Assembly: GCA_003117195.1 (NCBI GenBank)
Contig: BDSI01000027.1
Span: 866,001-930,000, forward strand
Reading direction: 5' to 3'
DNA from: Eudorina sp. 2006-703-Eu-15
Lineage: Eukaryota > Chlorophyta > Chlorophyceae > Chlamydomonadales > Volvocaceae
DNA: 64,000 bases
The position numbers were made by a program, and so were the translations under genes. Under the pieces are notes generated by a model that did no database searches, was not told the origin of the DNA, and saw only the letters and a program-made list of their open reading frames with translations. Positions 12,501-27,624 of this stretch are shown piece by piece (within the stretch, counting starts at the first letter, position 1; each line of letters starts with the position of its first letter).

Positions 12501-14532
12501 TATGCGCCCAGAGCGGTCCACGCCGTGGTGTCCCGCAGGGGGCGCTGCACCCTGACTGGAGCGGCCCATTCCATGTCCCCACGTCCTACCAGGCAGTTCC
12601 AAGCTGCTTTGCACTGCGTTGAACGAACGAACCATTGCCACGTCCCTGATTTTGGCTGTGCGTGTGGTGCCTCCCGGGGCTGCCCATGTGGACACCGCAG
12701 ATCATGGAGAGCCTGGGGGGCGATAGGGCCTGGTCGGATCGCTTCGTGGCGGAGCACGCAGCAGTCTTTTATTACTGGGTGAGCCGGGCATGAATCGGTC
12801 ATTGTTCAAACTGTGTCGGTGTGGTGTTGAGGGCGGATGCATGGGCGCATCCCGGTTATCCTCTGCCGAACGAGGTGCCCACCGGCAACGATATGCGGAG
12901 GCGCATCTTCGCGGCCATGATGGCGGTCACGGGAGGGGCGCCTGCTGCTGCCATGAGCGTGATGATCTCGGTTCAAGGCGGCAGCGCCGTGCCTCTTGTC
13001 GCGCGGAGGCGGTGCTCTCCCCCAACGCCCCTGCCGGGATCGCGTAGTGTAGAGCACTCCCGACCTTGGAGCCTCTCTGGTGTCCTCCGGAGCGTGCCCC
13101 AACCTCTGCAACCGACTTAACCAACCCGGGGTCGCGGTTGCATGGTCCCCATACTCACGCACCGTCCTTCCCTGCGCGCAGGTCCTGATCATGTTCTACC
13201 TCGTATCCCCCCGCATGGCGTACAACTTTATGCAGCGAGTCGAGCTGCACGCCGCGGACACTTACAGTGAGTAGGCCTGCACCATGACACGCGATGACCC
13301 GGAGAGGGTCACCGGGCGGTGCCGGGTGGCGGTACCGGGTGGCACTGGGCGACGGGGTCTCTCACGGGATTCGTTATTCGAGTGCGCAGGGTCTGACCTG
13401 TTTGTCATATCCCCAAGCCAGGATTGGGCTTTGAAGGGAGAGGCGGTGTGCCTCGCATACGATAATGATGGTACACGGTACAAGGAAGGGAATTCAGGCG
13501 GGGTACCATATCTCACGTGATCCTGAACGCGTTCTCCCGTGGCCTCCCCACGCCCCCAGGCGCCTTCCTGAAGCGCAACGCAGAGGTGCTGGAGTCCATC
13601 CCGCCGCCCATTGTGGCCCTGCAGTACTACTACTCGGACGACCTGTACCTCTTTGACGAGTGAGTGAGCGAATGAAGCGTGTGGCCCGGGCGGTCGTGCT
13701 CGCGGGCGTGGCCTAGAGCGGCGGTCTGGGGCAACGTGCGGGGCCGGGGGCCGGGGGCCGCGTCTCAGCGTCTCGGCATCGGCGGCGAACACGAGGCTGT
13801 CACACACTGCAGCTTTGTAACCGCCATCCTGCTGACGCGTTACCAGCGGACTGATGGGGCTCTTGTTTAGCCGCAATTCAATAAAAACGATATCTGGACT
13901 GCCATAGGTCCCCCCGCCGTCAGGACCTGGGTAAAAGCTGTGTTTAATGATGAACCCGCGTAATCTGTGTGTTCAGCGAAGACGCCCGACCGACCCAAAC
14001 CAGTGTACCAATATACTACCCAGCCGTAAGCTGTGCGTGTGTCAGTGTGTCATTTTCAGTCTTTGCGACTGCGGCCTCGCTGCGGTCCGTCCGCTGTCCG
14101 GGGCCGCAGCTGGCAGGGCAGACGCTCCACCACTTGCCCCACTTCCCCCATTTCCCCCAAGTACAGTCAATTCGTCACCGGACCTTTGCGCTGGCAGCGA
14201 ATACGGTATGCCTACCAAGTTCCTTTATCGCCCCCCCCCACCACCACCGTTTCCCCTCCCCCCGCCGCAGGTTCCAGACGTCCGCCCGCCACACCCCGCC
14301 GCGGCGGCCCCGCTGCGAGACGCTGCTGGACGTGTTCGTCAACATACGGGATGACGAGTTGGAGCACGTCAAGACGATGGTGGCCTGCCAGAACTCCACT
14401 ATAGCTAAGGACATCGCAGCCTCGGCGACCCAGCCCGCGACGCCGGCTGTGCCGCCACCGGCGGCTGTGCCGCCACCAGCTGGCGGTGCGCAAATGCTGG
14501 CGCCGCAAGCGCCGGAGTCGGCCGCTGAGTGA
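9600..14532 (+). CDS. PTOX: Plastid terminal oxidase (plastoquinol oxidase), 12 exons
   Basis: Exons 9600-9694, 9833-9874, 10051-10192, 10465-10560, 10880-11014, 11368-11535, 11798-11933, 12399-12415, 12701-12778, 13182-13266, 13560-13659 and 14271-14532 join in frame to 451 residues. The family oxidises plastoquinol and reduces oxygen to water in plastids, serving carotenoid desaturation and chlororespiration. All six di-iron ligands expected for PTOX are present: E232 (FWVLETVAR), E272 and H275 (EEWNEMHH), E324 (RVELHA), and E394 and H397 (IRDDELEH). LYESLGFWR and [16 protein letters not shown] segments also match. The first ~45 residues are Arg/Ala/Ser-rich, a plausible transit peptide. 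Residues 46-220 carry the algal N-terminal domain ([17 protein letters not shown]). The tail after the last ligand is an unusual Ala/Pro-rich extension of about 54 residues. Exon 8 is only 17 nt. Confidence 0.93.
11279..11309 (+). repeat. Short tandem duplication in PTOX intron 5
   Basis: A 15-nt unit (tgaaatgctcgtcca) occurs twice in direct succession inside the intron before exon 6. A second small direct repeat (atcccccggttgcgc) occurs near 11546 and 11579 in the next intron. Both are probably neutral. Confidence 0.6.
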
Positions 14533-15473
14533 AGAACGGGCGGTTTTACGCGCAGCGGCTGATGTCGAGGAGGGGCCACATCCTAGCGAGAGTCGCCTAT
14601 CGGCCTGACGCGTAGCTGGGGACATGGGATTACCAGGAAAGGCTGGTCACAGCCTCCTCCTCTGCCCTGCCGTGTCCGTCGGAATAATGAATACACATGT
14701 TGCCTTCCTGCTTATCAGATGAAGTGCCTGATTAGCAGCCCGATGGGCTTGGGGGAGCACTGGCTGAGTGTGTGTGCGATGGAGAGGAGCGATTGAACGA
14801 GGGGGTGGCGGAGATACGCGCAGGAGCCACGGGGCGGTTTGAACAACGCCCGTAGGGAGGCGGGAGGTTGGGGCGATGGCGTTATGGACGCGAGATGGCA
14901 AGTGGGTAGGGAGGAATTTCGCGTACGTCTGTGCGACGAGGTGAGCCTGACATGGATGAATTGTTTGTTCCGTTCGTGGGGATTCGCCCAGGGAGCGCGG
15001 GAGGTGCGCGATGAGCGGCGTGAGTGGCGCGCCTCGGGCCCCGGGCGCGGGAAGGAAACTGTTCGGCGCCAAGGCAAGGCCAGCCTGGGCGCGTTTCGAG
15101 CACGATTGCTTATGTGTCAATGAGGTGGCCCCCTCGGTGATAGGTGTGATCCGATCATGCTGTGCCTTCAGCAACCGCTGCGGCAGGGGGTCCAGGAACA
15201 ACAACCTACTGCGTTTTACGTACTGCAGGTTTCCGTGATTGGCTGCTTGGGGCGGCAGTGTACTGCGCGTATTGTGTATGGTCCAATTTTTTTGAATCTT
15301 GCAATGGTCGTCCATGGGGCCAAGTGCCGAAGATGGCGAGCATCCTGCACGGAATCTCTGTACCTCTTAGGGCGCCCAGGGGTCTTGCAAAGGGCGAGGG
15401 GGTGTCGTTGCAGATGCATTAGCGTGGGCTACAGCATGTCCCTACTATCAGCTGAATCAAGTCGCGCCTGAGC

Positions 15474-15521
<48 letters not shown>

Positions 15522-17262
15522 GGGGGCCCCTGGGCCCCTGTCTATGTCCGGACCGTGACGGTGTCCTTTTTCCGATGCATTGTGCGCGCTGTGCGAGCAT
15601 CCGGTCGTAGCAGCAAGGCCGGTGCTGTGGCTGATAGTAGATGGGGTTAGCTTTCCGGGTGTTCTAACCTGGGGGGTAGAGTGCGCGTCGGCACGGTTGT
15701 TGGGTGTCGTGTTTGAGAGTAACCTCCAGAGGCAATCGCCCAGAAGCTCAGGACTGTCCTACGGCCCAGGCACTGCGGCTGCCGGATTTGGATTCATGCG
15801 TGCTGGCACACCAAACGGGCTCTCGCAGTTGTTGGACGTGTATCAAATACCGTACCATGACCAATGACGGCGTTAGTCTCTTCCGTTGAACGAGGGTTGT
15901 CAAGACCGGATCTCAGGTTGGATGTGGCCGAAGGTGTGCTTGGGCGGTATGGGGAAGTAATGACATGCAGAGTTGCATAGGATTCACATAGTGGTGTTGT
16001 ATGTGAAAGTGGGCCGTCGTGTTGGTCTTCGATTAGCGTTACTTTTTACGTGTAGTACGGTAAACCATTTGGCGTTCAGCGTCACAGCAGCAGCGCTTTC
16101 GCAGCCCGCGTTGCCCGAAGTGACCACCCTTGTGGCTCTCACCTGCCCCGGATATTAACTGCAAAATAATGTCCATGCGCAACAAAATTAACCCATATCT
16201 CATTCATAGCCGTGCCTCATCATTCGTTGCACTGCCCCGCCCTCACGCCACAGAACATCGCCAGCATGGGGAGGTGCCGCTAGGTACGGGGAAAAAGATC
16301 CTTCCGGGCTACCTCGTTGTGACGCGTAGTCAAGTCCATCTCTGACCCAGGTCAAGACCCGACACACACGCGTCTCATCCCTCGAAGGAATTGCGGAACC
16401 ATACAACGCTCTATCCTTATTTAATGGACAGAAAGCATCGAAGAATGTATTGATATGCGTCCGACATTGACACGGTCAGCTCAAACGGACCCCGCCCTCA
16501 CTACCCCTCACAGCCGATCCCCAACCGGACCCTTCACATTAAGGCACCTGTCAACCACGGACGTTTCGGAGTCCGCCTGCAAACGGCGCAGGCCTCGTGA
16601 AGCGAAGCCATGAGGCCTTAGGCGCGCTGTGGTGGAGAGCTGGGAGCTGGCAGGACATCCCTGGACATGGCGCCAGGCGCACAGAACAGGCCTCTGTGTC
16701 GGCGGTCAGCGCAACAATACGCGATACTGCTTGCACCAATCAAAGCGCCCACGACACAATCGCTGAGCCGCAGATGTCTCTGTTCCGTGAGGGCTTGATT
16801 GCAATGGTTTGGCGCCGAGCTCAAACGCAGCACCAGACATCCCGACCGTTGGTCGCCTCGGTGGAACGCAACACGACAACTGGTCGGAGGTCCTGCGCTT
16901 CTATGTACAGCATTCCGTGGATCACTCTCCTTTGCGGCCGGTTCGCCTGACACATCCCCTCCCGTGACATGTGCCGGCCCCATTCAGCTTCGTGATGGAT
17001 CTCAACCCTAACCCCAACCAGGGATGAGTTCGCCAACCAACATGAAGCGTGAAAGGTGCTCCACGTTGGTGAGTCCACTGCACGGCGCCATGCCCACGAC
17101 GCATAGCATCCTTCCCCCTCGCGCTTGGCCCACGCCGGTCCCTCTCCTTCCTCCCGCCCAAGCCGCAGCATGCCAGACCCAAACGCCAACAAACAGCCAT
17201 CAACTGCGGTAGCAACCGCAGGCGGCCCCCATGCAAACAGCTGCTGCTGTTGCAATGACGCT
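14533..17262. other. Convergent intergenic region, PTOX to PRMT1
   Basis: About 2.7 kb between two 3' ends. Open frames here lack domain similarity, exon-like codon use or phase-consistent splice partners. It holds the two 3' UTRs and a (TG)n tract. I see no supported gene. Confidence 0.55.
15476..15518 (+). repeat. (TG)n microsatellite
   Basis: About 43 bp of uninterrupted TG dinucleotides in the PTOX-PRMT1 gap, followed by a G/C homopolymeric stretch. Confidence 0.95.
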
Positions 17263-20271
<3,009 letters not shown>

Positions 20272-20506
20272 CTTTTGTTCACAAAAGTACCTTGCGTTGC
20301 AGCGTGAAATCTGAAATGTTTGGGGCAAATAAAATTTTTAATGCTATGGGGCGTTTTCGCGGGTTGACAAATTGGTTGTACAACACATTCCGAACGCAAT
20401 CTGTCAAACGGACCCAGCGCTGCAGACGAATACCGCAAATTTTGCCGCATGATCACTCGTTTCACTCTTATCCCGTAAAGCATCGGTCGCGCTGTTGCTT
20501 TCGGGC
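20272..20506. promoter_or_regulatory. Shared divergent promoter, PRMT1 / NCA1-like
   Basis: Only 235 bp separate the start codons of PRMT1 (minus) and the NCA1-like gene (plus), so both 5' UTRs and core promoters must fit here. No TATA box or other element was identified with confidence; the assignment rests on geometry. Confidence 0.5.
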
Positions 20507-22330
20507 ATGGCTTCCTGCCCGCTCGGGTTCGGCGGCCCTGGAGCTGCACTTAGCGAGCTATCGAGCTATCATTGTCGCTTATGCCGGGGTTTGCTACATG
20601 ACCCAGTTGTGACAAATGGCTGCCGACACGTCTTCTGCTCATTCTGCATCCGCCGCTTCCGCGACTGCCCTCTGTGCGGCGCCGACATCAACAGCACCAG
20701 CGCTGACGCGTCTCTAGCCGCAAAGATCCAGAAACTTATGTTAGGCCATGCGAGGCTCGCCTCCAAACCAGCAACGGTTGTACCGGCCGTTTGCCCAGTT
20801 GGTGCGTCCGCTACGAACGCAGATAAGAAGGGCGCAGCCGGATGCCCCGTGACGTCCACCACCTCGACCACCAGCTCATCCTCCGACTCGGTCCTACAAG
20901 ATCAGAGCATGGATCTCCCATCCATGCTACTGCAGCTCGCGCTGCAATCCCTGGCCGGCGGCAACCCGGAAGCGGCCCTTGCCCGACTGGATATGTGCAC
21001 GGACTCCCTCACCCGCCCCACCGAACCACCGCGAGCGGCACCCGAAGCGTCTGCCAAGGAAAGCGGATCCCCAGACGAGGCGGCAGGGCCGCCTGCGGAA
21101 CCCGGCGCGTCGCCAACAGGCGGTACCGCGGGTGTGAAGCCTGACACTCTGGGCTGGGAATGCGACGCCGCAGGAGGTGCGGCCGCGGGGGCGGAAAACG
21201 ACCCGTTCCTTCGGCGTTACCTTGAGCTGGCGCGCTCCAGCGACGTCACCGCCTCCCGCCTTGGGTCCATCCTGGGCGTCAAGGCGGACTGCTACCGCCG
21301 ACTGGGCGACCCGGACCTCGCGCAGCGCCATTACGAGCTCAGCCTAGCCTGCCTGGAGCCATGGCAGGGCCGCAGCCGCGAGGTGGACCGTGCCCGGTCC
21401 GTGACCCACAACAAGCTGGGCGACCTGCTGATGGTGTCGGAAAGGCTGTCGCAGGCGGGCAAGGAGTACGAGATGGCGCTGCGGATCCGGCGGCACATGG
21501 TGGCGGTGTGGACGACAGATGCGGCGCTGCGGGCCCACAAGGCCGCGGAGGCCGCCGAGGAGGCGCCGAGGGCGGCGTCGGAGCGCGCAGAGGCGGCTGG
21601 GGCAGTTGTGGCGGAGCCCTCAACGTCAGCGGCGCCAGCACCGGCATTGGCACCGGCAGACAGGGCTGATGTGGAGGAGATGGCTCAGGACCTGCTTGAT
21701 TTGACGACCAGTCTGTGCAAGGTGGCGGATCTGGGTCTTATCCACTGGGAGGAAGGGCAGCAGACGCGGGCGGCGGGTGAGTCGCAGCGAGCAAGCACGA
21801 CCACGGCAGCAGCGGGGCCGGGGCCTGCTACTGCGGACCAGCAAGCTGAGCCTACGGCGCACCAGGACGCGAGGCAGCAGACGGAGCGACAGCGCATGCA
21901 GGACCCGGGGAGTCAGACGGGTCAAGCGAGTGAGGTAGCCAAGCTGGCTGCGCTGCTGGCGGAAGCGCGGGGGGTGCTGCTCCGTCCGGAGCTGCTGCCG
22001 TACGCGCGTGCATGCGGGATCACGTCAGCGGCCGAAGCAGGAGTGACGCCTGCCGAGGGGCAGGCGCAGAAGCCACAGGAGCATCCGCAGGGAGGGGCGG
22101 GGGGCTCACCGGGGCCCAAGACAGCCGCCTTACGAGCGGCGGGGTCGGGGAGTGGCACCAGCAGCGATGCGGGGCGGGGGCCCGGGGCGAGGGCCAAGGG
22201 AGCGGAGGGGGGCTCGCCCGGGTCCGAGGCGCTTGCCGCGCCGTTGGTGGCGCGGTACGGCAAAGTGTGGGGTGTGTTGGACCAGATGGTTTGCAGGATG
22301 AGGGAGTTAGGGATCGGTGGTTCGGATTAG
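20507..22330 (+). CDS. NCA1: NCA1-like RING/TPR protein (catalase-activity chaperone type)
   Basis: Single open frame, 607 residues, starting at the ATG giving MASCPLGFG (an ATG-less extension upstream is open but lacks similarity). A C3HC4 RING lies at residues 23-57: C23, C26, C39, H41, C44, C47, C54 and C57. It is followed by GADINSTSADASL and GHARLA, as in plant NO CATALASE ACTIVITY 1, which also has the CPxGY/F lead-in. A TPR-like helical region follows (LGSILGVKADCYRRLGDPD, then THNKLGDLLMVSERLSQAG and YEMALRIRR). Plant NCA1 binds catalase and keeps it active; that role is inferred. Long Ala/Glu/Gly-rich inserts make it longer than the plant protein (about 400 residues). It is intronless, unlike its neighbours. 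Confidence 0.85.
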   Translation: MASCPLGFGGPGAALSELSSYHCRLCRGLLHDPVVTNGCRHVFCSFCIRRFRDCPLCGADINSTSADASLAAKIQKLMLGHARLASKPATVVPAVCPVGASATNADKKGAAGCPVTSTTSTTSSSSDSVLQDQSMDLPSMLLQLALQSLAGGNPEAALARLDMCTDSLTRPTEPPRAAPEASAKESGSPDEAAGPPAEPGASPTGGTAGVKPDTLGWECDAAGGAAAGAENDPFLRRYLELARSSDVTASRLGSILGVKADCYRRLGDPDLAQRHYELSLACLEPWQGRSREVDRARSVTHNKLGDLLMVSERLSQAGKEYEMALRIRRHMVAVWTTDAALRAHKAAEAAEEAPRAASERAEAAGAVVAEPSTSAAPAPALAPADRADVEEMAQDLLDLTTSLCKVADLGLIHWEEGQQTRAAGESQRASTTTAAAGPGPATADQQAEPTAHQDARQQTERQRMQDPGSQTGQASEVAKLAALLAEARGVLLRPELLPYARACGITSAAEAGVTPAEGQAQKPQEHPQGGAGGSPGPKTAALRAAGSGSGTSSDAGRGPGARAKGAEGGSPGSEALAAPLVARYGKVWGVLDQMVCRMRELGIGGSD

Positions 22331-25300
22331 GGATGCCTGCGGGTTTATTTCCGGTCGGGGATCCTTGGTTCAAGACTGAAGGGTCCGCACTTGGGTGCTG
22401 GCAAGGGGGCATACCGTCGGCATACCGTACAAATAACGCAGCACGTTGTCAGGGCAACCGAATTTATTATCTGTTCTACTAATGTTTCCTGCTGTACTGC
22501 ACGTCTGCAGCAGTCAGGCAACCTCGTTTTCCCAACAGACGTGTTTAAAAGTCACGAGCGCATTGCAAGATTGAATTAGCGAGGGAAGGCCGTTTTTGTT
22601 CTTATGCAACTTAGCCACGGCGGAAGTGCACTTATCTCTGGACGTTTTTCCCATTCGGGTGCGGTACTACCGTACCAAGTTGGGCAGGTGGGCGGTTGGG
22701 TGGGTGGGGCCATCCAGGGCGATGCGCACCCGCTGCAACTTTCACCGCGACGGTGCTATCGAGGCAGGTCATCGATCGAGTGCTGAGGCTGCAACACTCT
22801 CTGTAGCAGAGTACCACAGACGGGGGAGAACTCGTAGTGGTCGCACACGTGGCATCATCAGCGCGTCCATCATGGCCATGAACGTTTGACATGAACAGAC
22901 ACCTGTTGTTGTTATTCTTTCCGTGTGTAAACGATTGCGTGTCGAATTGATGAGCTTCACTCAGGTTCCAAGTATTGAGCTCCGAGTGCAGACAAGTTTG
23001 TTTGTCCCCCGTAACGGCGACAGCGTGCATGCACAGCTGCGCCGACACGCGATGCCGTATGACGTGGCCACATTCGGCGCTGAGTTTGCATGGGTGATAT
23101 TGTGGTCATTGCTGCTGTACAGATCTACGGTGCGTCACATCATAGTCGCGTCGAAAAGCACACCAGCCATGCAGATTACACGAAAGTTTTAGCCGCTTCC
23201 GTTCGGTGGCAACCAACCAACCAACCGTCAGGTGGGACAACGAACTGACGTCTCCATGCGTGGTACAAAAAATATGTACGTTAGATCGATTTGCAACAGC
23301 TCCATATTATTTGCCACAGCGTAACCTCACCAAAGAAAGCCCCGGACTACTGCTACAACCTCCTCAAAAGGCTCCGGACTGCTACAACCTCCTCAAAAGG
23401 CTCCGGACTGCTGCAACCTCCTTAAAAGGGTCCGGACTGTTACAACCTCCCAAAAAGGCGCCGGGCTACTACTCCATGTACCCTGTACTACAACGCCAGC
23501 AGCTCCTGTTCTATCCTCTAATAGGTCGATCGTTAGCGTCGGAAGATGCGCAAAAGCAATAGAATAAGATGTGGCGACCCATGGGTCATGGCACGATCGC
23601 AAAAGCAGTCCCGACTCGCGCGCGGTGGCGGTGGGGATCGGTTGCTGTCGCAGTGGCCATCCCCATACGCGCGGGTGTGCGCATATGCGTCGCGATGACG
23701 CCCCAATAGAGAGCCCCGACGGAGCCCTCTTGGGTATGGGCAACCCTCCCGAGACCCATTCTCGCGCGACCATTTGGCAAGCGGGTAAGGTCCCGTCTTT
23801 TATTTCCATTACGATGAAATGACGGACCCGCCGGTGCACTTGGCCCTAGTTGCCAAATCATAACACAGCCAAGATATCGGGAAGCTCCATGTTCTTGCTT
23901 GTAATTGCGTTGCAGCGCGCCCGAGCTGATCAACAAGTTTGCACTCTGTCCTAACACAACATCACAGCCAGCGTTAAAACCAACTCCTTTCCGGTTACCA
24001 ACTCCTGACCTGCGAGGCATGACCGGTCGGCCCAGATTCCGGACCGCGGCAAAAGTATACACCTGCTTGCGACACGCTCTAGTCATAATCATAATCCAGA
24101 TTAGCGTTTTCCCTAATAGTGAGGTCGACATGGAAATGTCGGCGCTGGCATCGAAACGAATACCTCTGATACCCGTCCGTCACAAGCACACCCCTGGGGC
24201 GCATGCCCGTCTCTTCGTCAGCGCGACGAGCCACCGCAACAAGTTCGCGACGGCTTTCCACCTGTACCAAACGTCGCGTCCTCGACTTTCCATGAAGCCC
24301 CGCCAAAGGCGGGGCCATCACATTTCCATGAATTCCAATACAGGGGACGCCGCGTCCCTACAAGCACAGGTGCACCCCTCCAGCAGCCTGCCAACCCGCA
24401 GCTCGCCCGGGGGTACGTACGGCAAATCAAAGCCGTCAGACAGCAAGCAATTGAATATTCGGCGGATAATCTTAATTTTCTTGTCCCAAAGACATAAAGA
24501 AGGCTGCTGTGCATTGGCGGCCACGGCCAAGACGTTGTGGCCGCCCTTAGCCGCTTTCGCCAAAGACACGAGCACTAAGGCATAAAAGCACGGCACGATC
24601 ATATCTTGCGATTTACGACATAGCCGACCGCCCATGCATCGCGTCAACTTGGCATGTACAGCCGCCTGCTGATATTAGGTCCCCGCACAGGCCTGCGCAC
24701 ACCCAAGTTAGTAGGGTTGCCGCAGCCGGTGTCTGGAAGATATAATTAAACGTGGTGAATTCAAAAGCGTCAACATATCGCCAACACGCATCGCACAATA
24801 ATGCAGGGCGCCACAGATTAAACCGAAGGATGCATGGACCCCATCCTGCGATGCCATCCCGCGGGACGGCAAAGATCGCCACCCTGTGTGTCCTCCCGGC
24901 AAGCCATGAGCGGCATGTGTCGCCGTACAACTCCCGCCACCCCCGGCCCGCTTTACCCGATCCCCCCCAACCCACGACATGCGTTCCCTCCCCAGACATC
25001 TATCGGACAGCGGCGAGCAGTCGTCAAATAACCCACTACTAGAACACAACATGCGCCGATGGCCTCTCTGGGCTCCATGGACCGGCACACGGCCTTGGCG
25101 TGCGTGCGCCTCGACTTCCAAGAGAGAGCTTCTCAGGTGTACCTACAGCAAGACGCTTGACACCTTCCTCCGTCCAAGAACACAGACACATGCACCGCGG
25201 AGCGCGCGGCAGAAGAGCAGCATCTTCAAACGCCGACCCAAATCATACTCGGGTGCCCTCCTTACTTGACCTGGACACCGGTACAAAGATTCAAGCGCAG

Positions 25301-25364
25301 GCAGAGGACAGCAATCGACGCGGTCAGCGAACACCAGGCGGCAAGGCCGCAAGGAAACGGACGT
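22331..25364. other. Convergent intergenic region, NCA1-like to CCCH gene
   Basis: About 3 kb between two 3' ends, more AT-rich than flanking exons. A minus-strand frame around 24647-24318 and plus-strand frames around 23905-24585 are open, but show no family similarity and no phase-consistent splice partners. The only defined structure is a 29-bp tandem repeat. Confidence 0.5.
23342..23460 (+). repeat. 29-bp tandem repeat, about 4 copies
   Basis: Unit begins ccggactgctacaacctc and ends aaaaggct; four consecutive, slightly diverged copies. The first copy has a small insertion (actactgct) and the last copies carry substitutions (ttaaaaggg, ccaaaaagg). Because 29 is not a multiple of 3 the array does not encode a regular peptide repeat. 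Confidence 0.9.
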
Positions 25365-27574
25365 TCAATCCGCATGCAGCCGTTTCTCGCCCTCGGCGTC
25401 CTCCATAATCGTATCTACCTTGCCGGAGCGCTGAGGGAGGGCCGCAGGCGAAACCAACCGCGCCGTCACCGGCTGCCCATGCCGCTGCGTCTGCGGCGGC
25501 GTCGCCGCACCCTGCGGGTCAGTTGCCCCTGCCCCATCCCCGACCCCGCCCCCGCCAAATGCGCTGAAAAGTTTCAGGGCGGCATCGGCCGAACCGCTGG
25601 GGGCGCCGTTGTCCGCCCGCAGTCCCCCGTTGACGCCGTACAATCCACCACCGCCTCCGCCGGCCGGGCTGTTGCCGCCGCCCAGGAGCGCCAGGCTTGC
25701 CTGGACTGCTCGACTGGCGGCCGCACTGCCTTCACCGGTACCTGCACCGCCTTCGGTTATGGCCGGCAGCGACATCAGCGTCGGGAGCTGCTCAGACAGA
25801 CGGCTCATCTTGAAGGGCGGCGAGGACAGGGGGTTGCTGTGACGGGCGGCGCCGCGGGACGTGGGCGAGAACAGGGGCGGCTTGAACGGCGACAGCAGCG
25901 ACACCGCGGCCGCGGGCAGCGCCTGCGGAGCAAGATGAGCCACGGGCCACAGTGTGAAGGCACGAAAGGATGACGGAAAGTTGACGGTAAAAGGATGACG
26001 GAAAGTTAAACTCCGGGGGGAACCTAGAATGTTTTTGTTTTCCCAGCCCACGAGACCTCCTCTTGCAAATTTTACACCGAAGTGTCCAGCCTTCTGACCA
26101 AACACCTTTGCACGACTACCAGTCCTCAACCCAGCCCCTGCAATTATCATCCCAGCCCTTGCCATACCCCCCGAGGTGCGCTTGGGGGTTCGCGCAGACG
26201 CATCACCGCAACTTTCGAGTGACCAGCACACCCTACGTCAGTTTGGATGGATATACGTATCATCACAACCAGCACAGCCCCAATCCAGCGGACATTCTTG
26301 TTTGGGAACAAGGATGTACGGCAGCATATCTTCACACTCGACGCCGTCGACTCACCCCGTTGACGGGTTCCGCGGCTCGGGACCACACAGCGGCGCCGGC
26401 GGCATCCGCTGCGTTCTGCAGCGCAGCGCCACCGGCCTCCGCGCCATCGCCGCGCACCAGGCCCCCCACCTCCGGACCCAGCAGAGTGGTGGCCTCGGGC
26501 CGAGGCGTGCCGAAGGTGATGGCCGGACCCGCGGCGTGGATGAACCGGCAGCGACTGCCGTACTGGCATGATCCAGTAGTGGCGAAGGTCCGGCAGTGCT
26601 GGTTAGGGGTAGTGGACGAGCGTGCAGGGCAGGGCGGGGCAGGGCAAGACCGACGGCATGCGGTAAACGATGTGCTGTTCGGCTCTGACATTGCCTACCG
26701 TACATGCCAAACCACCAGTGCTAAGCGATCATGTCGCAAGCCAGACAGGAAATATTATCCCTAGCGGACCCATGGGTCGGCGCACCCTGGCATGCCCCAT
26801 AATCTAAGACTTAAAACGCGGGTCTTCGACTTACCAAGGCCAGGGACCCCCCTTCGGCTGCGTCTGCGCCCTGGCTAACTCGTTTTGAAAAATAAAAATG
26901 CAACAAAACAATATTGTGAGCCTTTTTGGTCTTGGCAAACCTGTTTCCCGGACCCATGTCGTACCTCCGTCTTGTACTTGGGGTGGCGTACGACGGGACG
27001 CAGCTCTTCGGGGCCGTGGGCAAACTGCATGCGACATGGCCAAGAATAACACCCAACAGGATGAGGGGGCGGCTGAGAGGCTGAAACGGCAGGCTGATAA
27101 CACCAGGATGATTAATGCTGGGAACCTAGGATGTCTCATGAATGTTGCCAACTGTTGCCAATCAATCACCACGAACAGAGACCCCAACGCAAGGCAAGAA
27201 ACAAAGGTAGGACGACAAGCCTAAGCATGCGATAAGAACGAGACATGACCCATTACGCGTAACCTGCCGTTGCCAATCACACACCTGGCATTTGCTTCCG
27301 TAGCGGCAGCTGCCCGTCTCGGACCAGGAGCGGCACATCTCAGTCTGCAGGGGCCAGCGGCAGGTCGTACAACCAGGGTGTGCACGAGTCCATTACTTGT
27401 ACGACACGAGGAGTTAGCACCACAGCATGTCATCCGACCAACTAATGGGGCCGTACACATGATCATGGGCCGCGCACGCCCGCACCATGACGGAACAGAT
27501 TTCACCTTTGTTTGCCCTTGGGCCTCCGGCTCGTATGGGTATGTGCAGGTATGGGGTTACGCACCCCCAACCAT

Positions 27575-27624
<50 letters not shown>

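Noticed and set aside
14647..15315. 222-residue minus-strand open frame in the PTOX-PRMT1 gap
   Set aside because: Pro/His/Arg-rich composition typical of an antisense GC-rich frame, no domain, no splice partners, low plausibility next to two convergent 3' ends.
23905..24585. 226-residue plus-strand frame in the NCA1-CCCH gap, possible transposon remnant
   Set aside because: No transposase, reverse transcriptase or other motif visible, and an equally open antisense frame; no terminal repeats found.
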